A stretch of 64,000 nt of DNA, taken from the NCBI GenBank assembly GCA_026874595.1, contig CM049320.1, forward strand, positions 36,554,214-36,618,213. The letters run 5' to 3'. Positions within the stretch are counted from its first letter, which is position 1. Each line of letters opens with the position of its first letter. This DNA comes from Sipunculus nudus. Lineage: Eukaryota; Annelida; Sipuncula; Golfingiida; Sipunculidae. Made by a program: the position numbers and the translations under genes. The notes under the pieces are model-generated. The model was given only the letters and a program-made list of their open reading frames with translations. It was not told the origin of the DNA and ran no database searches. This document shows, in pieces, positions 46,790-59,363 of this stretch.

Positions 46790-49470
46790 AGCTGAATTTG
46801 TCTATAGGTATATTTCATGAGCTTTTTAGCGAACCTATGATTATGCGATTGTGTGGCAGCGTCCGGCGCCCGTCGTCCGTACGTTAACCCATACTATCTT
46901 GAAAACGGCAAGAGTTTTTATTAAAAAAATTAGTCATCTAAAAAACTATATCGGATTTTGCTTATTTTTTGGCTAACTGCATTTTCTTAGATTTTATAGG
47001 GAAAAAGCTAAAAAAGCTTTAAAAATATTCTTCTCAGAAACTGTTCAGCCAAATTGTCCAATATTTCACAGAAATGATTACTGGAATAATCTTTCTCAAG
47101 TTTGTTGGAATGGTTTAAGTTCGGTGATTTTTGGCCGAATTACAGGAAGTTGAACTTAGTCATCTGTCCATAAAAGCATACTAAAATTACAATCGTAGAA
47201 ACCGCTAGAGCTATCATCATCAAATTTTATGCCAATGTTGTTCACATGAGATATATCTGAAATTGAGGTATTGGTGGCGCTACCTGCATCGACCTTTTTT
47301 GTACGGGGGTCATCAGTGCCCGTATCATACTGACGGCTACAAAAAACTTCTTCTCTGAAACCATATGGCCAAATAGTTTAATATCCCACAGAAATGATCC
47401 TAGGGTAGTGCTTTCTGAAATTTGTTCAAATGGTCTAAGTTCAGTGACTTTGACTGAGTTATGGGAAGCCGAATTTAGTCATATGCTGTAACAGCCCATT
47501 TTAGCTCAGTGGCTACAAAGATCTTCTCCTCAAAAACCACTGGGCCAAATTCTAAAATCTCACACATTAATTATCCTTAGATGTTGATAAATCAAGTTTG
47601 TTCAAATGGTTTTGGTTCAGTGATTTTGGCTGAGTTATTGGAAGCTTAACTTAGCCATTTTGCTGTATTTTCCCATATGATTTATAAACCTGTAAAATTT
47701 TTTTTGACTGACCCTACTGAGGCCAATTTGTTTAATATTTTACAAGAATAATCCCCTGAATAATTCTTATAATAATTGTCTTTTATGGTTCCAAAGAGTG
47801 AATTTTGGCTGAATTATAAAGGTTCAATTGAGTCATTTTACCATTTAAGTTAGCTGTGTGAAGCAGATACACAGATACATCTAGATACATCTAGACTGGC
47901 ATCAGTTTATCAGCATTTATTACATCATGCCTCTAGACATTTAGATTTCAGGTTATCTATGGTTAATATTGACAAAAAATGTTTTTTAAAAGCTTTTAAA
48001 AAATGTAGATTTATGATTTTTAGATATTCCTTATGCCAGGCAATGTTTACAATCACAGCTATACAGCTCTCTAGGGGTTTATAAAGACGGCTGTACATGG
48101 ATTATAAATAATTGGTATCCATAGTCAAATTAATTCAAGATTTTGCCATCAGTGAGATGTATCTGTATTACAATTTTGCATTCAATATGCATCTGTATTA
48201 AATTTTAGTGAACCTGTGAGCTTATGCGATGGTGTGGCGGCGTTTGTCTTCTGTACGTTTACCCATACTATTTTTGAAAATGATTGGAGCTAGCATCATG
48301 AAATTTAATGCAAAAAATTAGCCACCTGAAAATTTTCTTAAATTTTATAGAGAAAAAGCTAAAAAAACCTTTTAAAATCTTCTCCTCCGAAACACTCAAG
48401 CCAAATTGTTTAATATTTCACAGAAACAATCTTTTATACCATCTCCCTCAATTTTGTTCAGGAAGTTGAACTTAGTCATCTGTCCAAAAAAGCATACTAA
48501 AATGACAGTCTCAGAAACAGCCAGAGCTATCATCACCAATTTTTTTGCCCATGTTGGTCACATGAGTCATATATGAAATTCAGGTATTGGTGGCGCCACC
48601 TGAATTGACCTATTTTTATACGGGGGTTTTTGGTCATCTGTACATTAATCCATAATTTCTCAGGAATAGCAGGAGCTACCATTCCCAGATTTTATGCAAT
48701 AATCTGTCACATATCAAATTTTGTGGGATTCAGCTTATTTTTTTTTTGCTATCTGCATTTACTAAGATTTTATAAGGAAAAAGCTGACAATATTTTAAAA
48801 GTCATCTTCTTGTAGACGGTCCAGCCAAATTGTTAAATATTTTACATAAATGATCCCAGAGGCAAGCCCTCTCAAGTTTGTTCAAATGGTTTGCATTTGA
48901 TGAATTTTAGTGGAGTTATACAAATTTGTACAGTCATTCGGCCAAGTAAGCATACTGACATAGTACTCTCAGAAATGACAGAAGCTAGCATTACCAGGTA
49001 TTGTGCAAATGTTGGTCACATGACTCATACTTGAAGTTGTAGATTTAGTGGTGCCACCTACATTGACCTGTTTTTTATGGGCAAAAAACCTCATAATTTT
49101 AGCCTCTTTCAGCTTAATGATGAAACTGTCATGTTGAATTGTTCAATTTTTCAAAAGAATTATCCTAGGACATGGTTCTTTCAATCATATCAGAATATAC
49201 TGAGTTTGCTGATTTTTGGTTGAGTTGTGAAAAGCTTTAGTTGGTCTTATGGCCATTATTATGTCTTTTTCAAACTGAGGACTGATATAGTGTCCTTCTA
49301 CAAAATTATTATTTCAATTATATCTTCTGTAACATTGCACAAAAATTATTCTTGGGTGGCCTTTGTTCAAGTTTACTAGTTTTTTTTTGGCAGAACTATT
49401 GGACCTTTAACAATGAAAGTACTGCATCTTTTATTATTCTAGATATTTTGATAAAAAGTTTATGAATATG
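46790..49470 (+). repeat. Diverged tandem repeat block (family D-like)
   Basis: A string of type CTTCTCCGAAACCACTCAGCC then TTGTTTAATATTTCACA recurs, diverged, at about 47021, 47346, 47522, 47697, 48381 and 48803. GGTGGCGCTACC (47273), GGTGGCGCCACC (48589) and GTGGTGCCACC (49050) mark further unit ends. Reverse-oriented relatives lie at 50690-51185 and 55220-55480. No coding capacity is seen. Confidence 0.65.
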
Positions 49471-49599
49471 TCGGCTTGAAAAAAGAAATTTTAACCAAAG
49501 TCTTTCAGTATGTGTAAACAGATATACCAACAGGCCAAGATTGAATCTGTATCTTTAAATAGGTTGAGAAACTGCCAACTGTTTTAGATTTTGGAACAG

Positions 49600-50075
49600 A
49601 TCAAGAGTTCATTCAGTGCAGCCAGATATAGGTCAAGAGTTCAATCAGAGCAGCCAAGCACATGACATGTGATCACCTCGTGGGTGACATGTGAACACCT
49701 CTTGGGCACCATGTGATCACTTCATGGGTGTCAAGCCCCTCAGGGCAGGGCCCCTGCATGAGCTTATGCAATGGTGTGGCTACATTTTCAGATTTGGCAA
49801 CGTGCTAAGGGTCAGTCTGGATCTATTTATAGCTTTGGCAGACTGCCAACTGTATCAGATTAGGCAACAGGTCAAGAGTTCACTCAGTGCAGCCAGGTAT
49901 GGGTCAGGAGTTTACTCAGTGCAGTAGCTGTATTCTATTTATAGCTTTGGCAGACTGCCAACTGTCAGATTATGCAACAGGTCAAGAGTTCACTCAGTGC
50001 AGCCAGGTACAGATCAAAAGTTCACTCAGTCTAGCCAGGTGCAGGTCATGAGTTCACTCAGTGCAGTAGTCTGAG
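49600..50075 (+). repeat. Tandem 32 bp units inside larger duplication
   Basis: AGTTCACTCAGTGCAGCCAG-like text occurs seven times (about 49604, 49636, 49873, 49905, 49984, 50016, 50048), with 32 bp spacing inside each cluster. A larger duplicate at about 49822 and 49934 contains the perfect NFI palindrome TTGGCAGACTGCCAA (49835-49849 and 49947-49961). Confidence 0.75.
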
Positions 50076-50689
50076 CAAGCAATTTGTCACAGTTCACTTG
50101 GGGAAACAGCCTTTCTCACCTAAGCCTGGTCAGCCCCATGCATCAGACTCTAGGTAAGTTTGATGTATTGGCCTAATATTTTGACCTGTCTATGTGTCTT
50201 TGATGGCTTTCTCGCTCACAAGACAGGTGTCGTCACCTACCATGACTTTTGCACATGTTTTTCTCAGGAGGGGTATGAGATATCAGTCTGAAATTGGGCA
50301 TATGTATATACCTCTGATAGCTTTATTGTATACAAGACTGGTGGTGCCAGCTACAATCTTTTTAGTGTTGTGTGCACCTATGCCAGAATTTCAGCAGTGA
50401 TGTTTGTGCAATTGTTTCTTATTCAAAATGTTTAGTACTTGCATAGTTCATATACATGAAAAGTAATGGTCCAGCATTGAAGCATTATACCTGATGTATT
50501 TCCCTATGCACAGGTTCGCATTAGGCCTGTAGGCCTTGTTTAAAAATGTGACGCTTGTTACCTTGACCCTTGACCTTGTGACCTAAATTCAGAGAATTTG
50601 CTGCTTATTTACCCACAGAGCTGTTAATAAAATAAATATTCTAGCTTTGTTAACCAAACAAGTATCTCACAGTCCTTGCATTGCTCAAG

Positions 50690-51185
50690 GTCCAAAAATT
50701 CAGCAAAAAAAAAAGTTAAGTAAACTTGAACAAAGGCCACCTAAAAGCCATTTTTGTGCAATGATACAGAATTTGAAACAACTGTTTTGCAGATGAAGAC
50801 TACTGTGTGACCCTCAGTTTGATATAGGTTTACTTGGCTAACTTAAACTTTCTATCAATGAACCTAAACTATTCTTTTTCAATTGAGAGAACCCCACCCA
50901 GGTATAATTCATATGAAAAATTAAACCATTCAGCAAGACAGTTTCATCATAAAACATTTCAAGGTGAAAGTGGCTAAAATTAAATGGTTTTTGCCCGTAA
51001 AAACAGGCCAATTCAGGTGGCACCACAAAAACCTCAATTTCGAAAATGAATCATATTACCAACAACTGCATAAAACTTAATGCTAGCTCCTGCCATTTCT
51101 GAGAGTATTGTTAGTGTGCTCACTTGACCAAGAGAAGTTCAAATTCCTTAAACTCGGCCAAAAAAAATCAAACCTGAACCTTCTG
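50690..51185 (-). repeat. Inverted copy of the 46.8-49.5 kb repeat
   Basis: Minus-strand text contains the AGAAATGGCAGGAGCTAGCA and GGTGGC segments seen in direct orientation near 48970-49060. It is interrupted at about 51189 by a family A element and seems to resume at 55220. Confidence 0.6.
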
Positions 51186-51188
51186 AAA

Positions 51189-52558
51189 AACAAGGGACCC
51201 ATGGGTCACGGCGCTCAGCTGCTCCTGATTGGACTATAAATGTATCACCATTGTGATACTATATTGATTAGATAAAGCTTAGAATATCATGGTCATGTTG
51301 GGTTTTATAAAGGAATATAATGTAATATGTGAGTAAATGATATATGCAATAACCTGACTGATGGATTAATATGGAGTAAAATATAGTGGTTTATTTTTTA
51401 TTTATTTGGGAGGGGTCGAAAAAAGCAATTTATTTGAGCAAATATGAATGCAATGACAGTATGCTAAGCAGTGGTATAATGATGATAAGGCTATTTGTTG
51501 AAGGATCTATAGTGTATGGAAAACTGCAAGAGTTCAATTTGACAGATAAAAGGTTATGATTAACTATACTGATGAGGGGATAAATGAATTTGTGACTGTA
51601 TGACATAATATCTTGACAAGATCGGTCTTGACAAGGTGCATTATTTGGATGCCCCTCACGTCTACATATTACACAATATTGACATAATTTCTGGCATGTA
51701 CATAGGTACCTATGGACAAATGGTCAACAGTACTGAACCACCTGGAAGGTTAAAATCTTAAAAATATGATGAAATGTAGAGAATGTTTGAGAGGAAGAGG
51801 TAATCTGGGCCATGGTTGGTTTATATGATTGAAGAAAATGTTGCAAATAATATTTGAGACCTGACCATGCCTTTTCATTGGTTACCTTTTTGATAAGCTG
51901 TTGACAGTTCAACAGTTTACACATTTGTCTGATGAGATCCAATTTATTTGGTAAACCTTTTTTATCAATTTTATATGTATACAGTTGCCATAACGTCCTC
52001 ATTCCACAGGTGCAATGACTTGATAGGGGGGGGGGGGGGGAGGAGGGGTGTTGTGTTTAATCAGAGTTACAATGCCTCTGTCTCTCTGTAGATATTTTCT
52101 TAATTATTAAATTTTATGCTATAGCCATAGAACTATTGGTCACAGTGCCAAGGAGCAAAGCCTCAGTGGGATGAAGAAGGGGATGGTGAGAGTTACAACA
52201 CCCTTGCATATACATACAGGATATGAAATTTAATTCAACAGTGCTTATAAAAAAAAGTTTATTCATGAACATTAAATATTTAAAACAGAAAGAAAGATGG
52301 AGAAACAAAGCAAATAATTTTTTTCCCCATTCTACTGAGCCAAGAAAAAATTAACAATATTTGCATTTATTCCTTTTTTCATTTCATTATTTTAATCAAA
52401 GTTTCCGATTGTTACTATAAATTTACAGTATAACATACATGTGATTGTGAATGTTTCAGTTGATTCACATTTCTAAATTGCATCAACATTTATAGCTAAT
52501 GTATCTAGTTTATAGTACCTGTCAACAGAATGGGATGGAGGGAGCAAGGGAGGCAATT

Positions 52559-52594
<36 letters not shown>

Positions 52595-55219
52595 AAAGAG
52601 AGATGGAGAAAGAAAGAGAAAAAGCAGAGGAGAGAAAGAGAGAGAAAGAGAGACCTAGACTGCCAGAGAGATAGAGAAAGAGAGGCTCTCTGGTAATAAC
52701 TGCCTGACCCAGCCTGACCCAGACACTCACAGTGGCAGTAGGTCAGACCTGAAGGTGTTATGTAACTGCCCAGTACACTGCATTTATACTGATCTGATGC
52801 AAACAATGAAGACATGGTACCTGGAAACATGAATAAAATCTACAGTTTTTGATCAATTGGTTTCAAATTTCAGATTTTAACAGATGAAATGTTCATGTGT
52901 ACATGCTGTGAAAATTATATCCACAGCACTAACAGGAAAAATTTGAATATTTATATTTTTTAAATGGTATCAGGAAAAAAAGAAAAGTATTCTCAGCTAT
53001 AAAACTAATACATGTGTTAAAATTAATCCTAGGATCAAAACACCCAATATATCATACCAGGAGCAAACTGGATTTGGGAATGTTTAATTTTATGAACTGA
53101 AATAAAGGACCAGCAATATAAATTTTGATTATTTAGCCAGTCTCATGTAACAACTGATACAACCATGAGTTATAAGTCAAACAAATTAAAATCTTTAATG
53201 AACACTTGTCTGAGTAATATTTTAAATTTTTGACATATTTATTTATTATTTTAATTTTGTAATAAATATAGACCAACAAGTTAAAGACCTGGAAAAGACC
53301 TGGAAATTTAGATTAATTTAATATAATCAACTGCATCCTTGTCTATCATTATCTTGCTTCATATAATCCCTAATAGTAAACAACAATTTATTTTAATTAT
53401 TTATTTTTCATTTTTATGGTTGAAATGAAAAATACCCAATGGTGACTGCATGGTGTTATTTGAAATACAATTTTGGCCATCCATGGAAGATCCATAAATG
53501 ATCAGTAATTGCAAGGTAATCCCCTGTAACTCATTAACTATAAATTCCTTTTCCATTTATTTTTTTAAGTTCTTATCATAAACCAAATATTAAAAAAAAG
53601 TTTATTGTTATGTTTATGGCCTAAACAAATACTAGTGGACCGGGTTGGACAGTTAGATCCAGTTGAAGCCACCCAAGAGCTGGCTGGCTGCAGAGTGCCT
53701 CGCTCCAAGCATGCATAATTGGCCTGAAAGGTCAATGTGGGGACATAAAAGAGGGGCTTCAGTACAACCAAGGTGTGATATGGTCTCATAAAAACTTTCA
53801 TAAAAGCTAGTTTTTGACCAATTCCTTTTATAACTTCAGAATTTAGAAGCTTAAATCTTACCAGTGCAAGATATGAAAATTAAATCAACAGTGCTTACAG
53901 GGAAAAAAAATGCCATGGCCAAAGTTGGGCAAAATTTAAGGTACTGATTTTATATTTATGCTAAAAACTTATAAAATTTGAAAAATTCAGAACTAATTTT
54001 GGGAATACAATTGAATCTTGATTAAATAATGTTATATCCCTGGCAAAAATGTCTACCTTCAGCAATTTTCATGTTAAGAGAGTAAATATATTTCTTGATT
54101 TTTTACAAAGTGCATTATGGTTGGGCCTAGAACTTAAAACAATTACACGATACTGACATCATTTCTGGCATATGCATAGCGAATGTATAGAAAAATATGT
54201 ATATTATATATTATCAAAGTCAGATCAGTGGTTTTGATATTAGGCAATCTTAAAGTGTAACAATGGGGTTTTAATGGAAAAAAGAAGTTTTTTCTTAATA
54301 TCTCGAAGGAATGCAGTCCTAGTGACCAAACTTTTAGTATGGTAGAGGATTTGGGGTACATCTAACTATATGCAAAATTTAAGGAACTTAGAGCTGAAGC
54401 TGGGGAGCTGAGCTCTAGTAAACTGCATAACACTAGCTTGGTGTAAACAAAATATGACATGGTGCTTTAAAACTTGAATAAAATCTACAGTTTTTGATCA
54501 ACTGGTTTCAAATTTTTTGTTTTAACAGTTGAAATGGTAACAAAAACATGCTTTGAAAATTAAATCCACAGCAGTTACAGGAAAAAAACGTGCCATGGTC
54601 AAACTTGGGCAAAATTTAAGGTACCAATTTTATATTTTTGCCAATATTTAAAAAAAAATAACAGATTTTGATCTAATTTTTGGTATACAATTCAATTTTA
54701 ATTATTTAAAGTAGTATTACTGAAAAAAAAAAATTCCTACCTTTAACACATTTGGTCTTAAGTGACAAAATATCTTTCCTCATTTTTTTACAAAGTCCAT
54801 TATATGTGGGCCCATAACTTTTTTAAATAAAATAATACTGACTTAATTTCTGGCATGTACATAGGAACCATATAGAGGAATATTTATGGTAAAAATGAAG
54901 AAAACGAGATGTGTGGTTTTGATATTAGGCAGTCCTGAAGTGTGAAAATAGATTTCTAATAAAAAATTGAGGTTTTTCCTTAATATCTCGAAGGAACGAA
55001 GTCATATTGACCCAATTTTTGGCATGGTAGGAGATTTTGGGGACATCTAACTGTATGCCGAATTTCAGATTCGTAGGTCAAACGGTGTCGAAACGTGCCA
55101 GTCTTACGGACAGACATCCAGACGGACAGACAGACAGACGGACGGACAGACAGCCGGACGGACGACGGACAATGGACCACGACTATAGCTCAGATGACTT
55201 ATAGTCAGCTGAGCTAAAA
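51189..55219 (+). repeat. Hairpin-ended repeat, family A copy 2
   Basis: Begins AACAAGGGACCCATGGGTC at 51189. It ends with a GACGGACAGACAG run (55110-55170) and a near-perfect 13 bp stem-loop at 55187-55215 (AGCTCAG...CTGAGCT, loop TAT) followed by AAAAA. The 4 kb body is built of diverged internal repeats, for example AATCTACAGTTTTTGATCAA at about 52837 and 54480, and GGGCAAAATTTAAGGTAC at about 53926 and 54606. No coding capacity is seen. Confidence 0.65.
52558..52690. repeat. GA-rich microsatellite
   Basis: A pure (GA)n run followed by degenerate GAAAGAGA sequence inside the family A copy 2. Long ORFs across it on both strands are low-complexity artefacts. Confidence 0.95.
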
Positions 55220-55855
55220 ACTGAGATAGCTCATCTTTGGGATCATTTTTGTTAAACATTGAACAATTTTGATAAATGATTTCCAACATCATTTGACATG
55301 ACTGATTTTTGCATAAAATTTGGTGATGCTAGCTCCTGCTGTTCATAAGAAATTATGTGTTAACATACTGATGACCAATGAATCCTGAACAAAAAAGGTC
55401 AATGCAGGTGGCACCACCAATAACCTCAATTTGACTCATGTGACCAACATTTGCATAAACTGCATTACAGCATAATGGTAAAACAGTGAGAAGATAACCT
55501 TAGTTAAGCTGGAGTAAGCACAGTTACCTATTGGATGGCTGAGTTTTCGATCGAATTTTACCGTTCATCTAGTAACAAGATTGTTTTCTTTAAAATGTTT
55601 CTACTTATTTTACTATGGAAGTCTCCAGTTCTGGACTAGCAGGCATATCAGTTGCAAGCTGGTTCACTGTGAGTGTACAGTAGCAGTTCTTGGATGGAAA
55701 CAAGCCTGTGACCCCTACAAACACAGCCCAGCAATGTTGGCACATATTTTTGGTCATTCATTAATCTTACACAAATCAAAGGAATGTGCGAACTATGGAA
55801 CTGATTCCACCGGTCCACATTCAAAGTACCCAAACTGGGCTTTTCCACCAACATA
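55220..55855. repeat. Inverted family D-like flank and spacer
   Basis: 55220-55480 resembles in inverted orientation the 46.8-49.5 kb repeat, with GGTGGCACCACC at 55407-55418. The rest up to the next family A copy has one ORF (55581-55856) without a recognisable domain. Confidence 0.45.
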
Positions 55856-57705
55856 AACAAGGGACCCATGGGTCATGGCACTCAGCTGTTATTTATGATC
55901 ATAAAATATGATTTGATAGAAGGGGTGTCAAAAGTTGGTTTTGTGTGGTAATATAAGCTGATTTATTAGGATGATGGCGTTTAAGTCAAGGTATGTAAAG
56001 ATTTGGAGAGGAAGAGGGCTGACTTCATTTATATCATTTACATTTGATAAAAGAGTGCTATTGTCACACAGGTTTTGACTTGGCCAAATTACTTTTTTAA
56101 CATTGCAGCAGAAGTATTTAAAAAATTTCCATTATAAGTTAATTATCTTGCTTTTTACAAAGGAGTTAACTGTTATTCAATAATTACAGGTTACCTATAC
56201 CCAAGAGTAGCACTAGCACAAATGATATGACAGTTTAAATATTTATTAAAAATAAGGTGCAATTATTGGGCCAAATATAATTTTAATTAAAAAAATACAA
56301 ATAGTATCATCGGAAAAGATTTTTTAAAATAATATAACTGAAACAAATGATTATTAAAACTAGACAACCTGAGGTCAAGCTCTTGCCGGGAATGATGTGG
56401 AAACAGTCGAATGATTGAGCAATGACAAAGAGAGAGAAAATATGCCATATGTTTTAAAGATAGAACCAATATTGACAAAGTTATGAAGGAAGTAAGACTT
56501 TGACATGTTCTGATTACCTTGATCTTGATCTTTGACCTATATAATTAATACACATACTGTTTTTCATAAATTGTTCTGATGTATGATATGTTTGAGTGTA
56601 AAAAAATTATTCCTGCTAAATTGTGGCCAGTAGAATGCTATATGCCATACACAAGAACCAGCAATAAGGTGAAATTGAAGATACCTGCGAACAGACAGAC
56701 ATACTGACAATATGGCACAAGGTTGAAACCAGATGACCAGATGACTAATGTACATACATCATTATGACTAATGTACAGATTTTAACAGGATTCCTGCAAA
56801 AATGTGGCCTGTAGATTGCTAAATGAAAGATGCAGGAACCAGCATAGATGTGAAATTGAGGGCAAATAACAGAGAGACATACTGACAAAGTGGCACAAGA
56901 TTGATGCCAGATGATCTTTATGGAAAGTCCCAGAGGAAGAAAATACGCTATAATTTATCTAATTGAGGTTTATTGTTTTGGAGATATAGCCAAAAAGTTA
57001 TATGTTGTGGAGGATCCAGTGCAGTGCCCCTTAGCGGCCATATCATGAAAATGAAATATCCATTTCGAGATATAAGTGTAAGACATAAGATGTACAAGTT
57101 TAAAAAAATTTCTGGAAAACTGTGGCCTGTAGATTGCTAAATGCAAAATGCAGAACCAGCAAACATGTGAAATTGAGTACAACTGACAGACAGACATACT
57201 GACAAAACGGCACAAAATTGAAGACAAGATTATCTCACCAAGTTATGGATAAGTCCCAGAGGAAGAAAATAAGCTATAATTTATCTAACTGAGGTTTATA
57301 GTTTTGGAGTACGAAAGTTGGGCAAAATTCAAGGTACTGATTTTATATTTATTTTATATTTATAACTTCAACAAATTAGGCAATACTGACCTAATTTTTG
57401 GTATATACAGAGGAAATGTTTGGAAGAATAGGCGTACTTTATATGACCAAAAACAGGTCGGTGGTTTTGATATTAGCCAGTCTTTAAGTGTAACAATGGG
57501 TATTAATGGAAAACAGAGGTTTTTTTCTTAATATCTCAAAGGAATAAACTCCTAGTGACCAAATTTTTGGTATGGTAGGAGACCTAGGGGACATCCTACT
57601 GTATCCAAAATTTTGGATTTGTAGGTCTAACAGTTTTAAACGGACAGACAGCGGACGAAGGACCATGACTATAGCTCAGATGACTTATAGTCAGCTGAGC
57701 TAAAA
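55856..57705 (+). repeat. Hairpin-ended repeat, family A copy 3
   Basis: Starts AACAAGGGACCCATGGGTCA at 55856 and ends with the same hairpin as copy 2 at 57673-57701, then AAAAA. The body has three diverged units carrying GTGGCCTGTAGATTGCTAAA-like text (about 56623, 56803, 57121) and shares its last 400 bp with copy 2. No coding capacity is seen. Confidence 0.65.
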
Positions 57706-58720
57706 ATGTGATATGAATGTGAAGCTCTGCTTTGACATGAAATTTGAGGGGCAAAGTGGGAGACCAAAAATCTCTATTTGTTAACAGAAGGCATTTTTAT
57801 ATAATTGCCTTTCAAACTTTCTGATGACCAGGGTGCAAACAGTCTTGTAGTTTTTCACACATCAGAGTCCATCAAACCGTTCCAACAAACACCTGTTAGG
57901 GGACTGACAGCAAACTAGAAGTGTGTTGGGAGGCCGCCATTTACAATATCCATATCCTCATATTTCCATTAATTTCATATTTCTCCAATATCAAAACTTA
58001 GATGATATTGAAGATATAATAAAATTTTACTGCATGTTATCATTTTGTGCTTTCATGTGTGCTTGGGTGAAATGATTCAGTGCACTTGATGTATAGTTGC
58101 AGAATAAACTAAGCATGTAGGTACATATTTTCAAATCACATTATACAGCAGTTAAATGCTGCATAAGAGAATAGTGAAAATACATGCAATCAAAACAATG
58201 AAAATAGGCTTATTTAAGCATTGTTTGTTTTTGCTTGGGTAACCAATAAAGCTGTCTGGTTGATAAAAGTAATGCAAACTAAGAAACAAGGCCAGGCAGT
58301 CTTCTGTTAAGTGAATACTGAAGGACCATTGTATATTCACAAAGAGTAGTGATAATTTAATAAAGTAATGGAGATCAGTTTCTTGAATGATTTTAGGTCC
58401 TGTGCCACTCCGAGTAAGGCAGCATGATGATCCATTCTTGTTAACATTATAAAACTAACAGAACAATATGAATATTAAATACTCCATACATCATGTAAAC
58501 AATACTTGACATTGTGGCTGAAAATGTGTATAAACGCTTAAGTTTTCCACCATTTGCTTTCAAAATTTCAGATTATAAATGATTTAATCCTTATGTGTAC
58601 AAGCTGTGACAATTTGATTAACAGTGCCTATAGGAAACATGTGTGTACATTATGAACATGTATACATTATCTCCAGTGGTTTATGTAGTGTACAGTTGTG
58701 GGATGTTACAACTGGGTGAC
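57706..58720. other. Mostly unique spacer; family A-like tail
   Basis: The first 800 bp show no repeat unit I recognise. A GGCCGCCATTT string at 57932-57942 reads AAATGGCGGCC on the minus strand (YY1-like, overlapping an ATG). From about 58540 the text resembles the family A body, and the retrotransposon is inserted in it. Confidence 0.35.
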
Positions 58721-58725
58721 CCAGT

Positions 58726-58843
58726 TGTTGGGGAAGGTACCAGTCTAAGCGAAACGTCATTTGACCTATAACCTGCGAGTCAGCCTTGTTTTGGATATAA
58801 TTAAGTTCTGTGTAGTTGAGCTGGAGTTCGTCACTTTAATACA
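58726..58843 (+). repeat. 5' LTR
   Basis: 118 bp starting TGTTGGGG and ending AATACA. It matches the 3' LTR across CTATAACCTGCGAGTCAGCC-type text with few differences. The poly(A)-signal position reads AATTAA here. Confidence 0.85.
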
Positions 58844-58857
58844 TGGTGTCAGAAGCA
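58844..58857 (+). other. Primer binding site
   Basis: TGGTGTCAGAAGCA directly follows the 5' LTR. It is complementary to a tRNA 3' end finishing ...TGACACCA, probably a leucine tRNA, from memory of that tRNA's end. Confidence 0.6.
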
Positions 58858-59177
58858 CCAAATAACGGGATGCACGGGCCAGTGTTGTAGGTAAACGCTG
58901 TCAGTACTTGGATACATGTATTCCTCACCTTCGGACTAACGAACATTACAATATGCGGCCATAAGAACCTGTTTGAACACAGTTTGTACACAGCATTCAC
59001 ATGTACTGATTACTGTTTTGGCTTTAAGACACGTGCACTGGATTTTCAGGGCCGCAGCTGGGTGAGTGACAAGATTTTAACCCTTATGAATGGAACACAT
59101 GTAAAGTTTCATAATGGCAATGTTGGCCCCAATGCATGTCATACCTCCTCTGGAAAACAAGTTATATGATAAACAAT

Positions 59178-59276
59178 TGCAAGTATTGTGGTAACAGACA
59201 CCAAAAAGGCAGTTGTCCAGCATAGGGAAAAACATGCGCATACTGCAATCATCAAAACCATTTTGCTCAAATGTGC
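59178..59276 (+). pseudogene. Retrotransposon nucleocapsid zinc knuckles
   Basis: Two CCHC-type knuckles lie in one frame, CKYCGNRHQKGSC and CAYCNHQNHFAQMC. An in-frame TAG at 59223-59225 separates them. These bind RNA in gag proteins. The upstream gag region (58860-59177) is not a continuous frame. Confidence 0.65.
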
Positions 59277-59363
59277 AGATCTAAATGAAATAATGCCACA
59301 AGCAGTTCTAGGCAAAAGAGAAGTTATAGGACACGCAGAAGCACACAGAAAGTTCATCATGTA

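Noticed and set aside
52499-52830. Overlapping ORFs on both strands
   Set aside because: They translate a GA-rich microsatellite and are low-complexity artefacts.
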